Shown here: one piece after another, positions 1 to 5,492 of the stretch
Layout: each line of letters begins with the position of its first letter
Numbering within the stretch: the first letter of the stretch is position 1
Assembly: GCA_964439135.1 (NCBI GenBank)
Contig: CAYTNN010000207.1
Location: 1 to 8,068, forward strand
DNA from: JAFGPJ01 sp964439135
GTDB lineage: Bacteria > Planctomycetota > Phycisphaerae > Sedimentisphaerales > Anaerobacaceae
Direction: 5' to 3'
Length of the DNA stretch: 8,068 nucleotides
The notes under the pieces: model-generated
Database searches by the model: none
What the model was told of the DNA's origin: nothing
The model's input: the letters and a program-made list of their open reading frames with translations, nothing else
Translations under genes and position numbers: made by a program

Positions 1-281
1 ATTCGAAACTCGACCTGGCGGTTCTTGGTGCTTTGATTGACAATTACAACTATCAACTCAAATTCGTCGTTGATTCCGAGGCCGACCTGCCGGAGATAGA
101 ACAAACCATACAAAAACTCGGAAATGCCGAGCGGGAAAAGATAATGCTGATGCCACAGGCAGCTACAAGGGACGAGCTTTTAGCCACGTCACCAATGGTC
201 GCCGATTTCTGCAAGCGCGCCGGCTTTGCATTTTCGCCGCGCCTGCAGGTTTTACTCTGGAATAACGAAAGAGGAACTTGA
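1..281 (+). CDS. queE: 7-carboxy-7-deazaguanine synthase (QueE), C-terminal part, 5' truncated by window edge
   Basis: The frame is open from the window edge (first whole codon at 3) to the TGA at 279-281, so about 92 C-terminal residues are visible. QueE is a radical-SAM enzyme that converts 6-carboxy-tetrahydropterin to 7-carboxy-7-deazaguanine, a cytoplasmic step in queuosine/7-deazaguanine synthesis. The assignment rests on the characteristic tail: a KFVVDSEADLPEI-type segment, then an LMPQAATRDELL block, then CKRAGF.FSPRLQVLLWNN.RGT ending at the stop. These match my knowledge of the QueE C-terminus. The radical-SAM CxxxCxxC motif would lie upstream of the window. A TTG at 33 could be mistaken for a start, but the frame is open upstream with QueE-like residues (LDLAVLGALIDN), so it is internal. 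The gene converges on the leftward operon ending at 292, leaving about 10 bases and no obvious terminator. Confidence 0.9.
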   Translation, partial: SKLDLAVLGALIDNYNYQLKFVVDSEADLPEIEQTIQKLGNAEREKIMLMPQAATRDELLATSPMVADFCKRAGFAFSPRLQVLLWNNERGT

Positions 282-291
282 CAGCCCGTTG

Positions 292-1275
292 TCATTTAGG
301 CAGTCTCTTCAGCAGCCGAATGTCGTCAATCCAGACAGTTCCGTTACCATCAACAACCAGATTAAGTTTTACATTGTCAGGATTCTCTGCCTTGTTAAAG
401 AAGAAAAACGTCTCCACTGTTGTCCAGTCTGTAGTACCGGTCAGAGGGTTCAAAAGCCCCTTTGAGAAAAACTCTCCTTTGGCGGGGAAGTGGCACCACA
501 TTTCGAGATAAACCTGTCCCTGCACGTTTCTGGTGCGTACCTTTGCCTGATAGATCAGGCGCGCGTTCTCGATGTCGATGTCCCCTGTCTCGAACAGGTG
601 AATTGTTGTTTGTTCTGTTACATCAATTCGCAAAGAGCCGTTGCCGTCGCTCGAAATCGCCTTGTCGATGCTGACGCCTGATTGAGTAATGAGTCCTTGC
701 AGATCATCGAGCGCAAATGCCTCCAATTCAGTGACAGCCGAACCTTGCTTCAGCGTTCTTTCCTGCACGTCTCTCTGGCGTGCAATTTGAACCGGTTCCA
801 TTTTTGCTGTTCTCAGCAAATGTTCTTTCTTATACGTCACGTGGTCTCTATTAGACCTGAGCCAGTTTAGTGATATAAGCACAGCAACGGCCGATATCGT
901 TATCACGGTTGCTTTTCCATAGCTATCCGTCCAGGAAATCACACCAAGAGCCAACGCCGGTATCTCAATAAGTATGGAAATAAGAAAACAGATGCTGAAA
1001 ATGACGTCCCCTTCCCCACCACCCGAGATCGCGAAGCAAACAAAGAAACTCACAATCGGCACGACAATCCCCCCTAACATTAAATAGAATGCAATCTTCC
1101 CTTGCTTGTGTTTTGATTCCTGAAAGTCGTTTTGTAACATGGAAGTGTCGGTGCTCTTAGCGGGTGTTTTTTTTATTGTTGCAAGTAAGTCCTGATATTC
1201 GGTCTCGCTTATCTTGCCCTCATTGCGAAGCTGCAACAGTTCTTCTTCGAATGAGACGTTCGATATGTTCTCCAT
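292..1275 (-). CDS. SHOCT-like membrane protein with C-terminal beta-sandwich-like domain (327 aa)
   Basis: Third and last gene of a leftward operon. ATG at 1275 is preceded by a GGGAG ribosome site (about 1284-1288). Residues 1-34 form a SHOCT-like helical hairpin (EELLQLRNEGKISETEYQDLL), almost a copy of the N-terminus of the 104-residue protein encoded just upstream (26 of 34 residues identical). Three hydrophobic segments follow at about 61-82, 91-114 and 121-138. A charged linker (140-185) leads to a domain at about 200-325 with alternating strands, ending in WTTVETFFFF...NVKLNLVVDGNGTVWIDDIRLLK. That ending resembles the jelly-roll or carbohydrate-binding-like modules often seen in Planctomycetota, where 'VWIDDIRL' closes the fold. 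An odd number of membrane spans would place the SHOCT hairpin and the sandwich domain on opposite sides of the membrane, with the sandwich outside if the hairpin is cytoplasmic. A sensing or stress role with the DUF2089 regulator is inference; no enzymatic motif is visible. Confidence 0.8.
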   Translation of the reverse strand: MENISNVSFEEELLQLRNEGKISETEYQDLLATIKKTPAKSTDTSMLQNDFQESKHKQGKIAFYLMLGGIVVPIVSFFVCFAISGGGEGDVIFSICFLISILIEIPALALGVISWTDSYGKATVITISAVAVLISLNWLRSNRDHVTYKKEHLLRTAKMEPVQIARQRDVQERTLKQGSAVTELEAFALDDLQGLITQSGVSIDKAISSDGNGSLRIDVTEQTTIHLFETGDIDIENARLIYQAKVRTRNVQGQVYLEMWCHFPAKGEFFSKGLLNPLTGTTDWTTVETFFFFNKAENPDNVKLNLVVDGNGTVWIDDIRLLKRLPK

Positions 1276-1315
1276 TTTTTAATCTCCCGAATACATCATA
1301 ACTACTTCTGTTATG

Positions 1316-1630
1316 TTATTGCCTTTTGTTAATCAGATGAAACTTAATCGGCACGACAATTATTCCTAAAATACCAAGCCCCCATACAAGGGGAAGGTTG
1401 AGTATCAACCCGAATACTATTCCCACGATAGACATAATAAGACCGCCGACCATGATGCGCTTCCGAAAAGCCTGGAATTGTGGTTCGGCAGGCGATTCCA
1501 CGCTGGAGTTATTCACGGGCGACCGTCTTATCGTCCCAAGTAGTTCCTCGTACTCCTGCTCGCTTATCTTGCCTTCCTCACGCAGCTTCAGAAGTTCTTC
1601 TTCCGAGGATACATTTGATACGTTTTCCAT
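1316..1630 (-). CDS. Small SHOCT-like two-span membrane protein (104 aa)
   Basis: Second gene of the leftward operon. The ATG at 1630 lies only 3 bases after the stop of the DUF2089 gene, and a GGGAGA ribosome site is visible at about 1637-1643, inside the end of that gene. Translational coupling is therefore likely. Residues 1-34 are the SHOCT-like hairpin (EELLKLREEGKISEQEYEELLGTI), nearly identical to the start of the following gene. A short polar linker is followed by two hydrophobic segments at about 58-76 and 78-95 and a short basic tail. There is no soluble C-terminal domain, so it resembles a truncated sister of the 327-residue protein. Partial tandem duplication of the 5' module is the simplest origin. 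The product is probably an inner-membrane protein with the hairpin in the cytoplasm. Function unknown; family assignment beyond 'SHOCT-like' is not attempted. Confidence 0.8.
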   Translation of the reverse strand: MENVSNVSSEEELLKLREEGKISEQEYEELLGTIRRSPVNNSSVESPAEPQFQAFRKRIMVGGLIMSIVGIVFGLILNLPLVWGLGILGIIVVPIKFHLINKRQ

Positions 1631-1633
1631 TTT

Positions 1634-1993
1634 CTATTCTCCCGAAAGCTTCTCCAGTTTTTCCTTGGCCTCCGTCACGCTGATTTCGTTTTTACGCAGT
1701 TGCTCTAAGACGGCCTTTTTCTGAGCATCCATTTTTGCTAATTCCTTGTAATTGGCGATGAGTCTGTCTAATCTGGACCGTATCGCAGCATATCCCAGCG
1801 AGCTGCTCTGCTCCAATGTCTTGATGCTGAAGCCGGCTAAAAGATACCGCTCTAAGAATTCCTGGTCCCGCGGCGTGAGTCTATTAAAAAATGTCTCGCT
1901 GAAATTACCTTCAATTTTGACGCCGCACGCCGTGCAGGACATCGCCGCCGTCTGCATCGGCAGGCTGCAGGAAGGACAGGATGTTGAAAGCAT
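1634..1993 (-). CDS. DUF2089-family regulator (zinc ribbon + helix-turn-helix)
   Basis: First gene of the leftward three-gene operon; 119 residues from the start chosen here. Numbering from that Met, a zinc ribbon uses C6, C9, C20 and C23 (CPSC...CTAC). It is followed by the typical DUF2089 text 'GNF...FNRLTPRDQEFLERYLLAGFSIK' and a helix-turn-helix at about 54-80 (TLEQSSSLGYAAIRSRLDRLI). The last 25 residues (VLEQLRKNEISVTEAKEKLEKL) form a helical hairpin like the SHOCT/YvlB-N type motifs found in the two downstream proteins. It is likely a cytoplasmic DNA-binding protein. The reading frame also offers ATGs at 2011 and 2005. I chose 1993 because the predicted promoter puts transcription start near 2007, a purine-rich AGAAGAAAA precedes this ATG, and family members begin close to the first CPxC. 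The regulatory role is inferred from the HTH; targets are unknown. Confidence 0.85.
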   Translation of the reverse strand: MLSTSCPSCSLPMQTAAMSCTACGVKIEGNFSETFFNRLTPRDQEFLERYLLAGFSIKTLEQSSSLGYAAIRSRLDRLIANYKELAKMDAQKKAVLEQLRKNEISVTEAKEKLEKLSGE

Positions 1994-2013
1994 TTTTCTT
2001 CTCATAATCATTA

Positions 2014-2041
2014 ATATTAGTATATATTAGGCAAAAGTCAA
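2014..2041 (-). promoter_or_regulatory. Sigma70-like promoter of the DUF2089/SHOCT operon
   Basis: Reading leftward, TTGACT (2036-2041) is followed by a 16-base spacer and TAATAT (2014-2019). The expected transcription start is near 2007, downstream of the first in-frame ATG at 2011, so this promoter argues for the start at 1993 and a very short leader of about 14 bases. A second TAATAT-like box overlaps at 2021-2030 without a good -35. Confidence 0.5.
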
Positions 2042-2362
2042 TAAAAATTTGGATAAAATATAAAATTACCTAATTTTTTTAGTCCGGCAATTTTGCCTTA
2101 TTTCCCCCCTTTTTGTTGCTGCCACTTGTAATAGTTGGCGACCAGGGCAATACGCTTTCATGGGCAATTTGAAGAATTGTCATTCCAAACCAATCCGGCG
2201 AAGTTTATCCTGAGCTTAGCCGAATGGGCTCAGGGCCCGCTTTGATCATGTCGAAGGAGCGGGCTTTTATTCTGAATCCAGTCTTGTAATGGAGGTTATC
2301 TGACCAGCAGGTCCACAGTGTTGTCTACGGTACGATTATTTTTTCAATCTCCGAATTGAGAA
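2042..2362. other. Non-coding stretch before tRNA-Leu
   Basis: No convincing gene on either strand. The left end is very AT-rich (2042-2110) and lies behind the leftward operon promoter. The centre holds two adjacent hairpins (2209-2268, listed separately). Further right, degenerate ATTGACA/AATCATTA-like AT repeats begin and run into the tRNA promoter. A 19-codon open stretch on the minus strand at 2098-2157 has coding-like composition but no start. Confidence 0.5.
2209..2268 (+). terminator. Tandem hairpins with T-rich tail (terminator-like)
   Basis: The first stem pairs CCTGAGC (2209-2215) with GCTCAGG (2228-2234) around a 12-base loop. It resembles the dispersed 'TCCTGAGC...GGCTCAGG' intergenic repeat known from many bacteria. 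Immediately after it, GCCCGCT (2235-2241) pairs with AGCGGGC (2258-2264) around a 16-base loop and is followed by TTTT (2265-2268), the shape of a rho-independent terminator for rightward transcription. No rightward gene lies upstream within 1.9 kb, so it either ends an unrecognised transcript or is only a repeat element. Confidence 0.45.
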
Positions 2363-2391
2363 TTGACAATCATTAATCATTAGTCAATAAT
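2363..2391 (+). promoter_or_regulatory. Promoter of tRNA-Leu(GAG)
   Basis: TTGACA (2363-2368), a 17-base spacer and AATAAT (2386-2391, 5 of 6 consensus) predict transcription start near 2398, giving a 5' leader of about 19 bases before the tRNA at 2417. The boxes sit inside AT-rich repeat-like DNA, but spacing and match are good. Confidence 0.55.
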
Positions 2392-2518
2392 CAATAGTAA
2401 ATAATAAATCAAGAGCGCCCGGGTGGCGGAATAGGCAGACGCGCTAGCTTGAGGGGCTAGTGACCTTAGGGTCGTGCTGGTTCGACTCCAGTCTCGGGCA
2501 TTTTTAATTGATTATTGA
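2384..2518. repeat. 12-bp inverted repeat flanking the tRNA gene
   Basis: TCAATAATCAAT at 2384-2395 and its exact complement ATTGATTATTGA at 2507-2518 flank the tRNA-Leu gene. The same 12-mer recurs at 7953-7964 inside a heptamer array. It belongs to a dispersed family of ATTGACT/ATTGATT-type AT-rich repeats in this window; no target-site duplication was seen. Confidence 0.5.
2417..2500 (+). tRNA. tRNA-Leu (anticodon GAG)
   Basis: A complete class II cloverleaf can be folded by hand. The acceptor stem GCCCGGG (2417-2423) pairs with CTCGGGC (2493-2499), with discriminator A at 2500. The D arm is gcg...cgc (2426-2442). The anticodon stem CTAGC/GCTAG (2444-2448, 2456-2460) encloses the loop TTGAGGG, giving anticodon GAG at 2451-2453. 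The long variable arm is GACC-TTA-GGGTC, and the T arm is GCTGG-TTCGACT-CCAGT. The long variable arm, A discriminator and GAG anticodon identify leucine (CUC/CUU codons). CCA is not encoded; T-rich sequence follows directly. A diverged 3' half of a different leucine isoacceptor lies at 6609-6660. Confidence 0.95.
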
Positions 2519-2632
2519 TAAATGATAATTGATTATTAACATGTCCGGAACGGCATGCCGACAGCACTCCGTTAAAGCACAGATGAACGATGTCATTCCT
2601 GCGAAGAATGCCTGATTGCTATGGTGCGAATC

Positions 2633-4174
2633 TTAACGCTGGTCGGTACGGGCGGGAGGTTGGCCGTTTTTCCACATCCACACCTTGTTCAGCGGCGTCG
2701 TCCACAGATAGAATGTGTGTAGAGACTTGTCCCTGGGAGAAGTGAAATTGACCGTCTGAACCGGCACAACTCCTCTCATTCCAAATCTGTACGAGACAAT
2801 TCGCGAGCCGGGCTTGAGCTTGTCCAATTGGGGGATGAGCTTTAAGTTCAGACTCGGCAGCAAAAAAAGTGTGATTACATCTGCTTTACTGAGGTCCAGC
2901 GTGAAAATATCCTTTTGCTCGATTCGAACGAGGTGTCCGACATTGTTTTTCTTCACATTCTCCAGCGACTCTCTCACACGCCTGGGGCTTATGTCGTAAC
3001 CGACTGCCCTGCAGCCGTACCTCTTTGCAGCGGTCACTACAAATCGGCCGTCACCACATCCCAGGTCATATAGCAAATCGTCCTTCGTGACTTTCGCTAT
3101 CTCCAGCATCTTATCCACTACTTCCTGTGGCGTCGGAACATAGACAACATCTGGTTTGCCGGTTTTGGGTGCGATCTTCGCCGGCGTGCGATTATCCGGC
3201 CTGGTCAGCGAGATGCCGTCCAATGCCGGCTTGAGCTCGCTCAGATTCAGGCCGAAAGCCTCCATGATAGTCGGGGCCACGTCCTGACGCCGGCCGTTAC
3301 GGTTGACCTTCTTATTGTTGGTAGCAAGGAATACGTAGGGCGCGAAACTGTGTCCCTTTTCGTCCTCGTTAAATCCGTGATCGGCGGTGATGTAAAACTC
3401 CGTCTTACCAGCCAGCCCCAATTCTCTGACTTTCCCTATAATCCTGCCGGTCCAGAGATCGTTCGAAATCAGAGCGTCGTTATATTCTTCGGAGTTCTCC
3501 CCGTACTTATGCCCGGCTTGATCGACCTCGGCAAAATGGACGAAGAAAAAGAACGGCTTGTCTTTGTACTTTTCAAGCAGCTTAATCGCGCGATCGCCGA
3601 CTTTTGCGTTCTTCTTCAAGTCATTCTCGAACAGATCCATACTATTCTTAGCGACGTAGTAAGGTTGCCCGGGGATCACGCGATACCTAATGCCCTTGTC
3701 GACCACGGTGTTGCCTGCCTGTGAACTCTGGTTTTCTTTCGTCGCTTTGGTCCTTTTGGGCGCAGCAGCGCCGACGTTGCCCGACTTGCCGATAACCGCA
3801 ACGGTGACAAATTTATCGGGGCCGAAATGTGCTTCCAGCCTCTCGAAGATGCTCAGGCCCTTCGGAATCGGCTGATACTGGCTGTCACTGTAAACCCCGG
3901 TCACCTCGGGATAATAGCCGCTTAGGATCTGGGACCATCCGGCCTTCGTGTCGGTTGTGCCCTCAATGTCAATCTTGACCAAAGCCCCTTCCTCGATCAG
4001 CTTCTGCAAATTGGGCAGTTCCCTGCGGTTCAGACATTCGTTCACATGATCCCGCTGTGCCCCATCCCAGCCGAATAATATTATGTTTTGCGGTCTGTCA
4101 CCAGCCGCAATCGTCGGCGGGAGAACCGGCATCAAACTCAGGATTGCTAAAACAAGGATCGCTCTCTTTAACAT
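2633..4174 (-). CDS. Exported alkaline-phosphatase-superfamily protein fused to a FAM173-like SAM methyltransferase (513 aa)
   Basis: ATG at 4174 follows a CCGGAG ribosome site (about 4183-4188). Residues 1-25 are a classical signal peptide (KR, hydrophobic core, ...TIAA/GD). Residues about 28-325 form a type I phosphodiesterase/alkaline-phosphatase-superfamily domain. Visible metal ligands are D37 (FGWDG), D218 and H222 (VDQAGH), D265-H266 (ADHG) and H275 (KGHSF). The nucleophile is probably T76 in TTDTKAGW. The domain therefore looks catalytically intact and should hydrolyse a phosphate or sulfate ester. After a proline/lysine linker (326-342), residues 343-495 are a class I methyltransferase: the VVYVPTPQEVV lead-in, motif I YDLGCGDGRF (369-378), acidic D394 at the end of strand 2, and LFLLPSLN (436-443). 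This matches the FAM173/lysine-methyltransferase-like family. The last residues (VWMWKNGQ...) are extra. Both domains are in one uninterrupted frame. Export would place a SAM-dependent domain outside the cytoplasm, which is odd. Substrates are unknown. Confidence 0.88.
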   Translation of the reverse strand: MLKRAILVLAILSLMPVLPPTIAAGDRPQNIILFGWDGAQRDHVNECLNRRELPNLQKLIEEGALVKIDIEGTTDTKAGWSQILSGYYPEVTGVYSDSQYQPIPKGLSIFERLEAHFGPDKFVTVAVIGKSGNVGAAAPKRTKATKENQSSQAGNTVVDKGIRYRVIPGQPYYVAKNSMDLFENDLKKNAKVGDRAIKLLEKYKDKPFFFFVHFAEVDQAGHKYGENSEEYNDALISNDLWTGRIIGKVRELGLAGKTEFYITADHGFNEDEKGHSFAPYVFLATNNKKVNRNGRRQDVAPTIMEAFGLNLSELKPALDGISLTRPDNRTPAKIAPKTGKPDVVYVPTPQEVVDKMLEIAKVTKDDLLYDLGCGDGRFVVTAAKRYGCRAVGYDISPRRVRESLENVKKNNVGHLVRIEQKDIFTLDLSKADVITLFLLPSLNLKLIPQLDKLKPGSRIVSYRFGMRGVVPVQTVNFTSPRDKSLHTFYLWTTPLNKVWMWKNGQPPARTDQR

Positions 4175-4238
4175 TGCTTGCTCCGGTTCGTCTTTTACTT
4201 ATTTTGCCATATCATAGCTCTATCCAACATTTCGCATT

Positions 4239-4338
4239 NNNNNNNNNNNNNNNNNNNNNNNNNNNNNNNNNNNNNNNNNNNNNNNNNNNNNNNNNNNNNN
4301 NNNNNNNNNNNNNNNNNNNNNNNNNNNNNNNNNNNNNN
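4239..4338. other. Assembly gap (100 Ns)
   Basis: Exactly 100 undetermined bases, the usual placeholder for a scaffold gap of unknown length. The true distance between the phosphatase-methyltransferase gene and the DUF6868-like gene is unknown. Genes may be missing here, and adjacency across it should not be over-read. Confidence 0.98.
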
Positions 4339-4577
4339 CCTGCGATAGCGCATGCAATGTAGGGGATGAGATTGAACACCCAAAAGAAAATCTTGTACAA
4401 CCCAATAAAGGAGTAAATTGCTATGTTGAATGCTTCTCTGGAGATCGGAAACAATTTGCTGTGCATCCTGTAGATCAAATCACCAGCAAAGGCACAGATC
4501 AGGAATGAGAAAACCAGTAATAATCCATTGATAATCGTGCACCACATGAAAAAAGTTTTGACAGTAATAATATCCAT
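4339..4577 (-). CDS. DUF6868-like small membrane protein, 3' end lost in assembly gap
   Basis: ATG at 4577 has a strong AGGAGAG ribosome site (about 4584-4590) 7-8 bases upstream. The 79 visible residues (MDIITVKTFFMWCTIINGLL...) contain two hydrophobic segments: about 9-31 (WCTIINGLLLVFSFLICAF) and about 53-79 (AIYSFIGLYKIFFWVFNLIPYIA). Between them lies a conserved polar loop, LIYRMHSKLFPISREAFN. This pattern matches my memory of the DUF6868 family of roughly 80-residue inner-membrane proteins, so the protein is probably almost complete and its stop codon should lie within the first few gap bases. It is downstream of the GNAT gene on the same strand with a 52-base spacer, so co-transcription is possible. 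Function unknown. Confidence 0.75.
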
Positions 4578-4629
4578 AGTATCTCTCCTTTTTTCCAGTT
4601 ATATTGATCGCAAAGCTCAGCGGCGGCGA

Positions 4630-5166
4630 TTAGCCGTCCGCTGGAGCGACTTGTTGGCCATCTGCTTTGAATCCCTGGTGGAACGTGACGGTGCCCTTCG
4701 GAGTATGTCCATCAAAAGTGAGAGCGAAGAAGACCTCCCTTGGCACCCCCTCACACACAAGATCCGACATGTTCCTGAACCCGAATTGCCTGTAGTAATC
4801 CGGATGACCCACTAAACAGCAGCCTTGAGCCTTCAGGTCTCTAAGCCGCGCAAGCCCTTCCTGTATCAGGGCTTTGCCAATGCCCTTCCGCTGGTACTCC
4901 GGCAACACTGAAACAGGTCCGAGTCCGTACCAGTTTGGGGTGTCGTCCGATATGGTCACGGGAGAGAACGCGATATGCCCTATCACACGGCCATCCAATT
5001 CTGCGACCAGCGATACCGTGAGGGCCCTGGCATCACGCAGCGCCGCAATAATGAACTGTTCCGTGTGATTGCTGATCTCCAGGGTCTTGAACGCTGCAAT
5101 CGTCACTTCGGCTATCGCGCCAATATCGGTGTTAGTCTCGCTTCTGATAGTGATCTCTGGATTCAT
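4630..5166 (-). CDS. GNAT-family N-acetyltransferase (178 aa)
   Basis: ATG at 5166 follows an AAGGAA ribosome site. The product starts with the GNAT pattern ITIRSETNTDIGAIAEVTIAAF. Its strand 4 and acetyl-CoA-binding motif A is GLGPVSVLPEYQRKGIGKALI, with the pyrophosphate-binding loop QRKGIG at residues 92-97, followed by the helix LIQEGLARLRDL. A YRQFGF motif (125-130) and a PREVFFAL segment follow, typical of the YhbS-like (COG3153) subgroup; its 178 residues fit that subgroup. It should transfer an acetyl group from acetyl-CoA to an amine on a small molecule or protein in the cytoplasm; the acceptor cannot be read from sequence. It probably heads a short leftward unit with the DUF6868-like gene. 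No sign of truncation. Confidence 0.88.
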   Translation of the reverse strand: MNPEITIRSETNTDIGAIAEVTIAAFKTLEISNHTEQFIIAALRDARALTVSLVAELDGRVIGHIAFSPVTISDDTPNWYGLGPVSVLPEYQRKGIGKALIQEGLARLRDLKAQGCCLVGHPDYYRQFGFRNMSDLVCEGVPREVFFALTFDGHTPKGTVTFHQGFKADGQQVAPADG

Positions 5167-5199
5167 GGTCTTCTTGTTCCTTTCTACGTGGCCAACATA

Positions 5200-5205
5200 A
5201 TTATA
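5200..5205 (-). promoter_or_regulatory. Possible -10 box upstream of the GNAT gene
   Basis: A perfect TATAAT on the minus strand, preceded by GGA, would start transcription near 5193, about 27 bases ahead of the GNAT start. No good -35 is found at 16-18 bases upstream, so this is tentative. Confidence 0.3.
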
Positions 5206-5404
5206 TCCGGCACTTTTGTTAGAAAATAAGCTGCCGCAGAGTTAATGTCAACGTTTCTATATGGTTGGCTCGCCAGAATAGGCAACCTGTCCCCCAGTGA
5301 CTCGATTGCCCAGCCGTAGGGCGTCCCCAAGGAAATGCTGAACGAAAAGAAGATTTTGATCGGAAAATAAACCGCTAAGCCACTCATTCTGTAGTATTTT
5401 GTGG
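5206..5404. other. Intergenic stretch between divergent genes, one doubtful ORF
   Basis: The divergent GNAT and 236-residue genes are separated by about 326 bases. A 75-codon minus-strand frame (5184-5411) is open here. Its GGAAGG purine run directly abuts the ATG, leaving no spacer, and I recognise no family in it. I treat it as unproven. It could be a remnant, because the stretch GTPYGWAIESLGDRLPIL looks protein-like. Confidence 0.35.
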
Positions 5405-5433
5405 TTGACATCCTTCCGAGACATGCCTACACT
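5405..5433 (+). promoter_or_regulatory. Promoter of the 236-residue coiled-coil gene
   Basis: A consensus TTGACA (5405-5410) is followed by a 17-base spacer and TACACT (5428-5433, 4 of 6). Transcription would start near 5440, giving a leader of about 53 bases that includes the AGGAGA ribosome site just before the ATG at 5493. A TATGAT at 5451-5456 has no matching -35. Confidence 0.5.
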
Positions 5434-5492
5434 TTTTGATGTTTATGCGGTATGATTTGAATAGCAAAGATGCAATATCTTAGGAGAAAACC

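Noticed and set aside
2098..2157. Coding-like minus-strand tail (RIALVANYYKWQQQKGGK then TAA)
   Set aside because: Only 19 codons between stops, with no usable start. It could be the last piece of a lost gene but cannot be supported alone.
2560..2632. Terminator for the phosphatase-methyltransferase gene
   Set aside because: Only a 5-bp CATTC/GAATG stem was found, without a T-run on the minus strand. It looks like a fragment of a common dispersed intergenic repeat.
5184..5411. 75-codon minus-strand frame between the GNAT and coiled-coil genes
   Set aside because: Its only purine run (GGAAGG) touches the ATG with no spacer, no promoter is placed for it, and I recognise no family. Kept only as a doubtful remnant in the intergenic entry.
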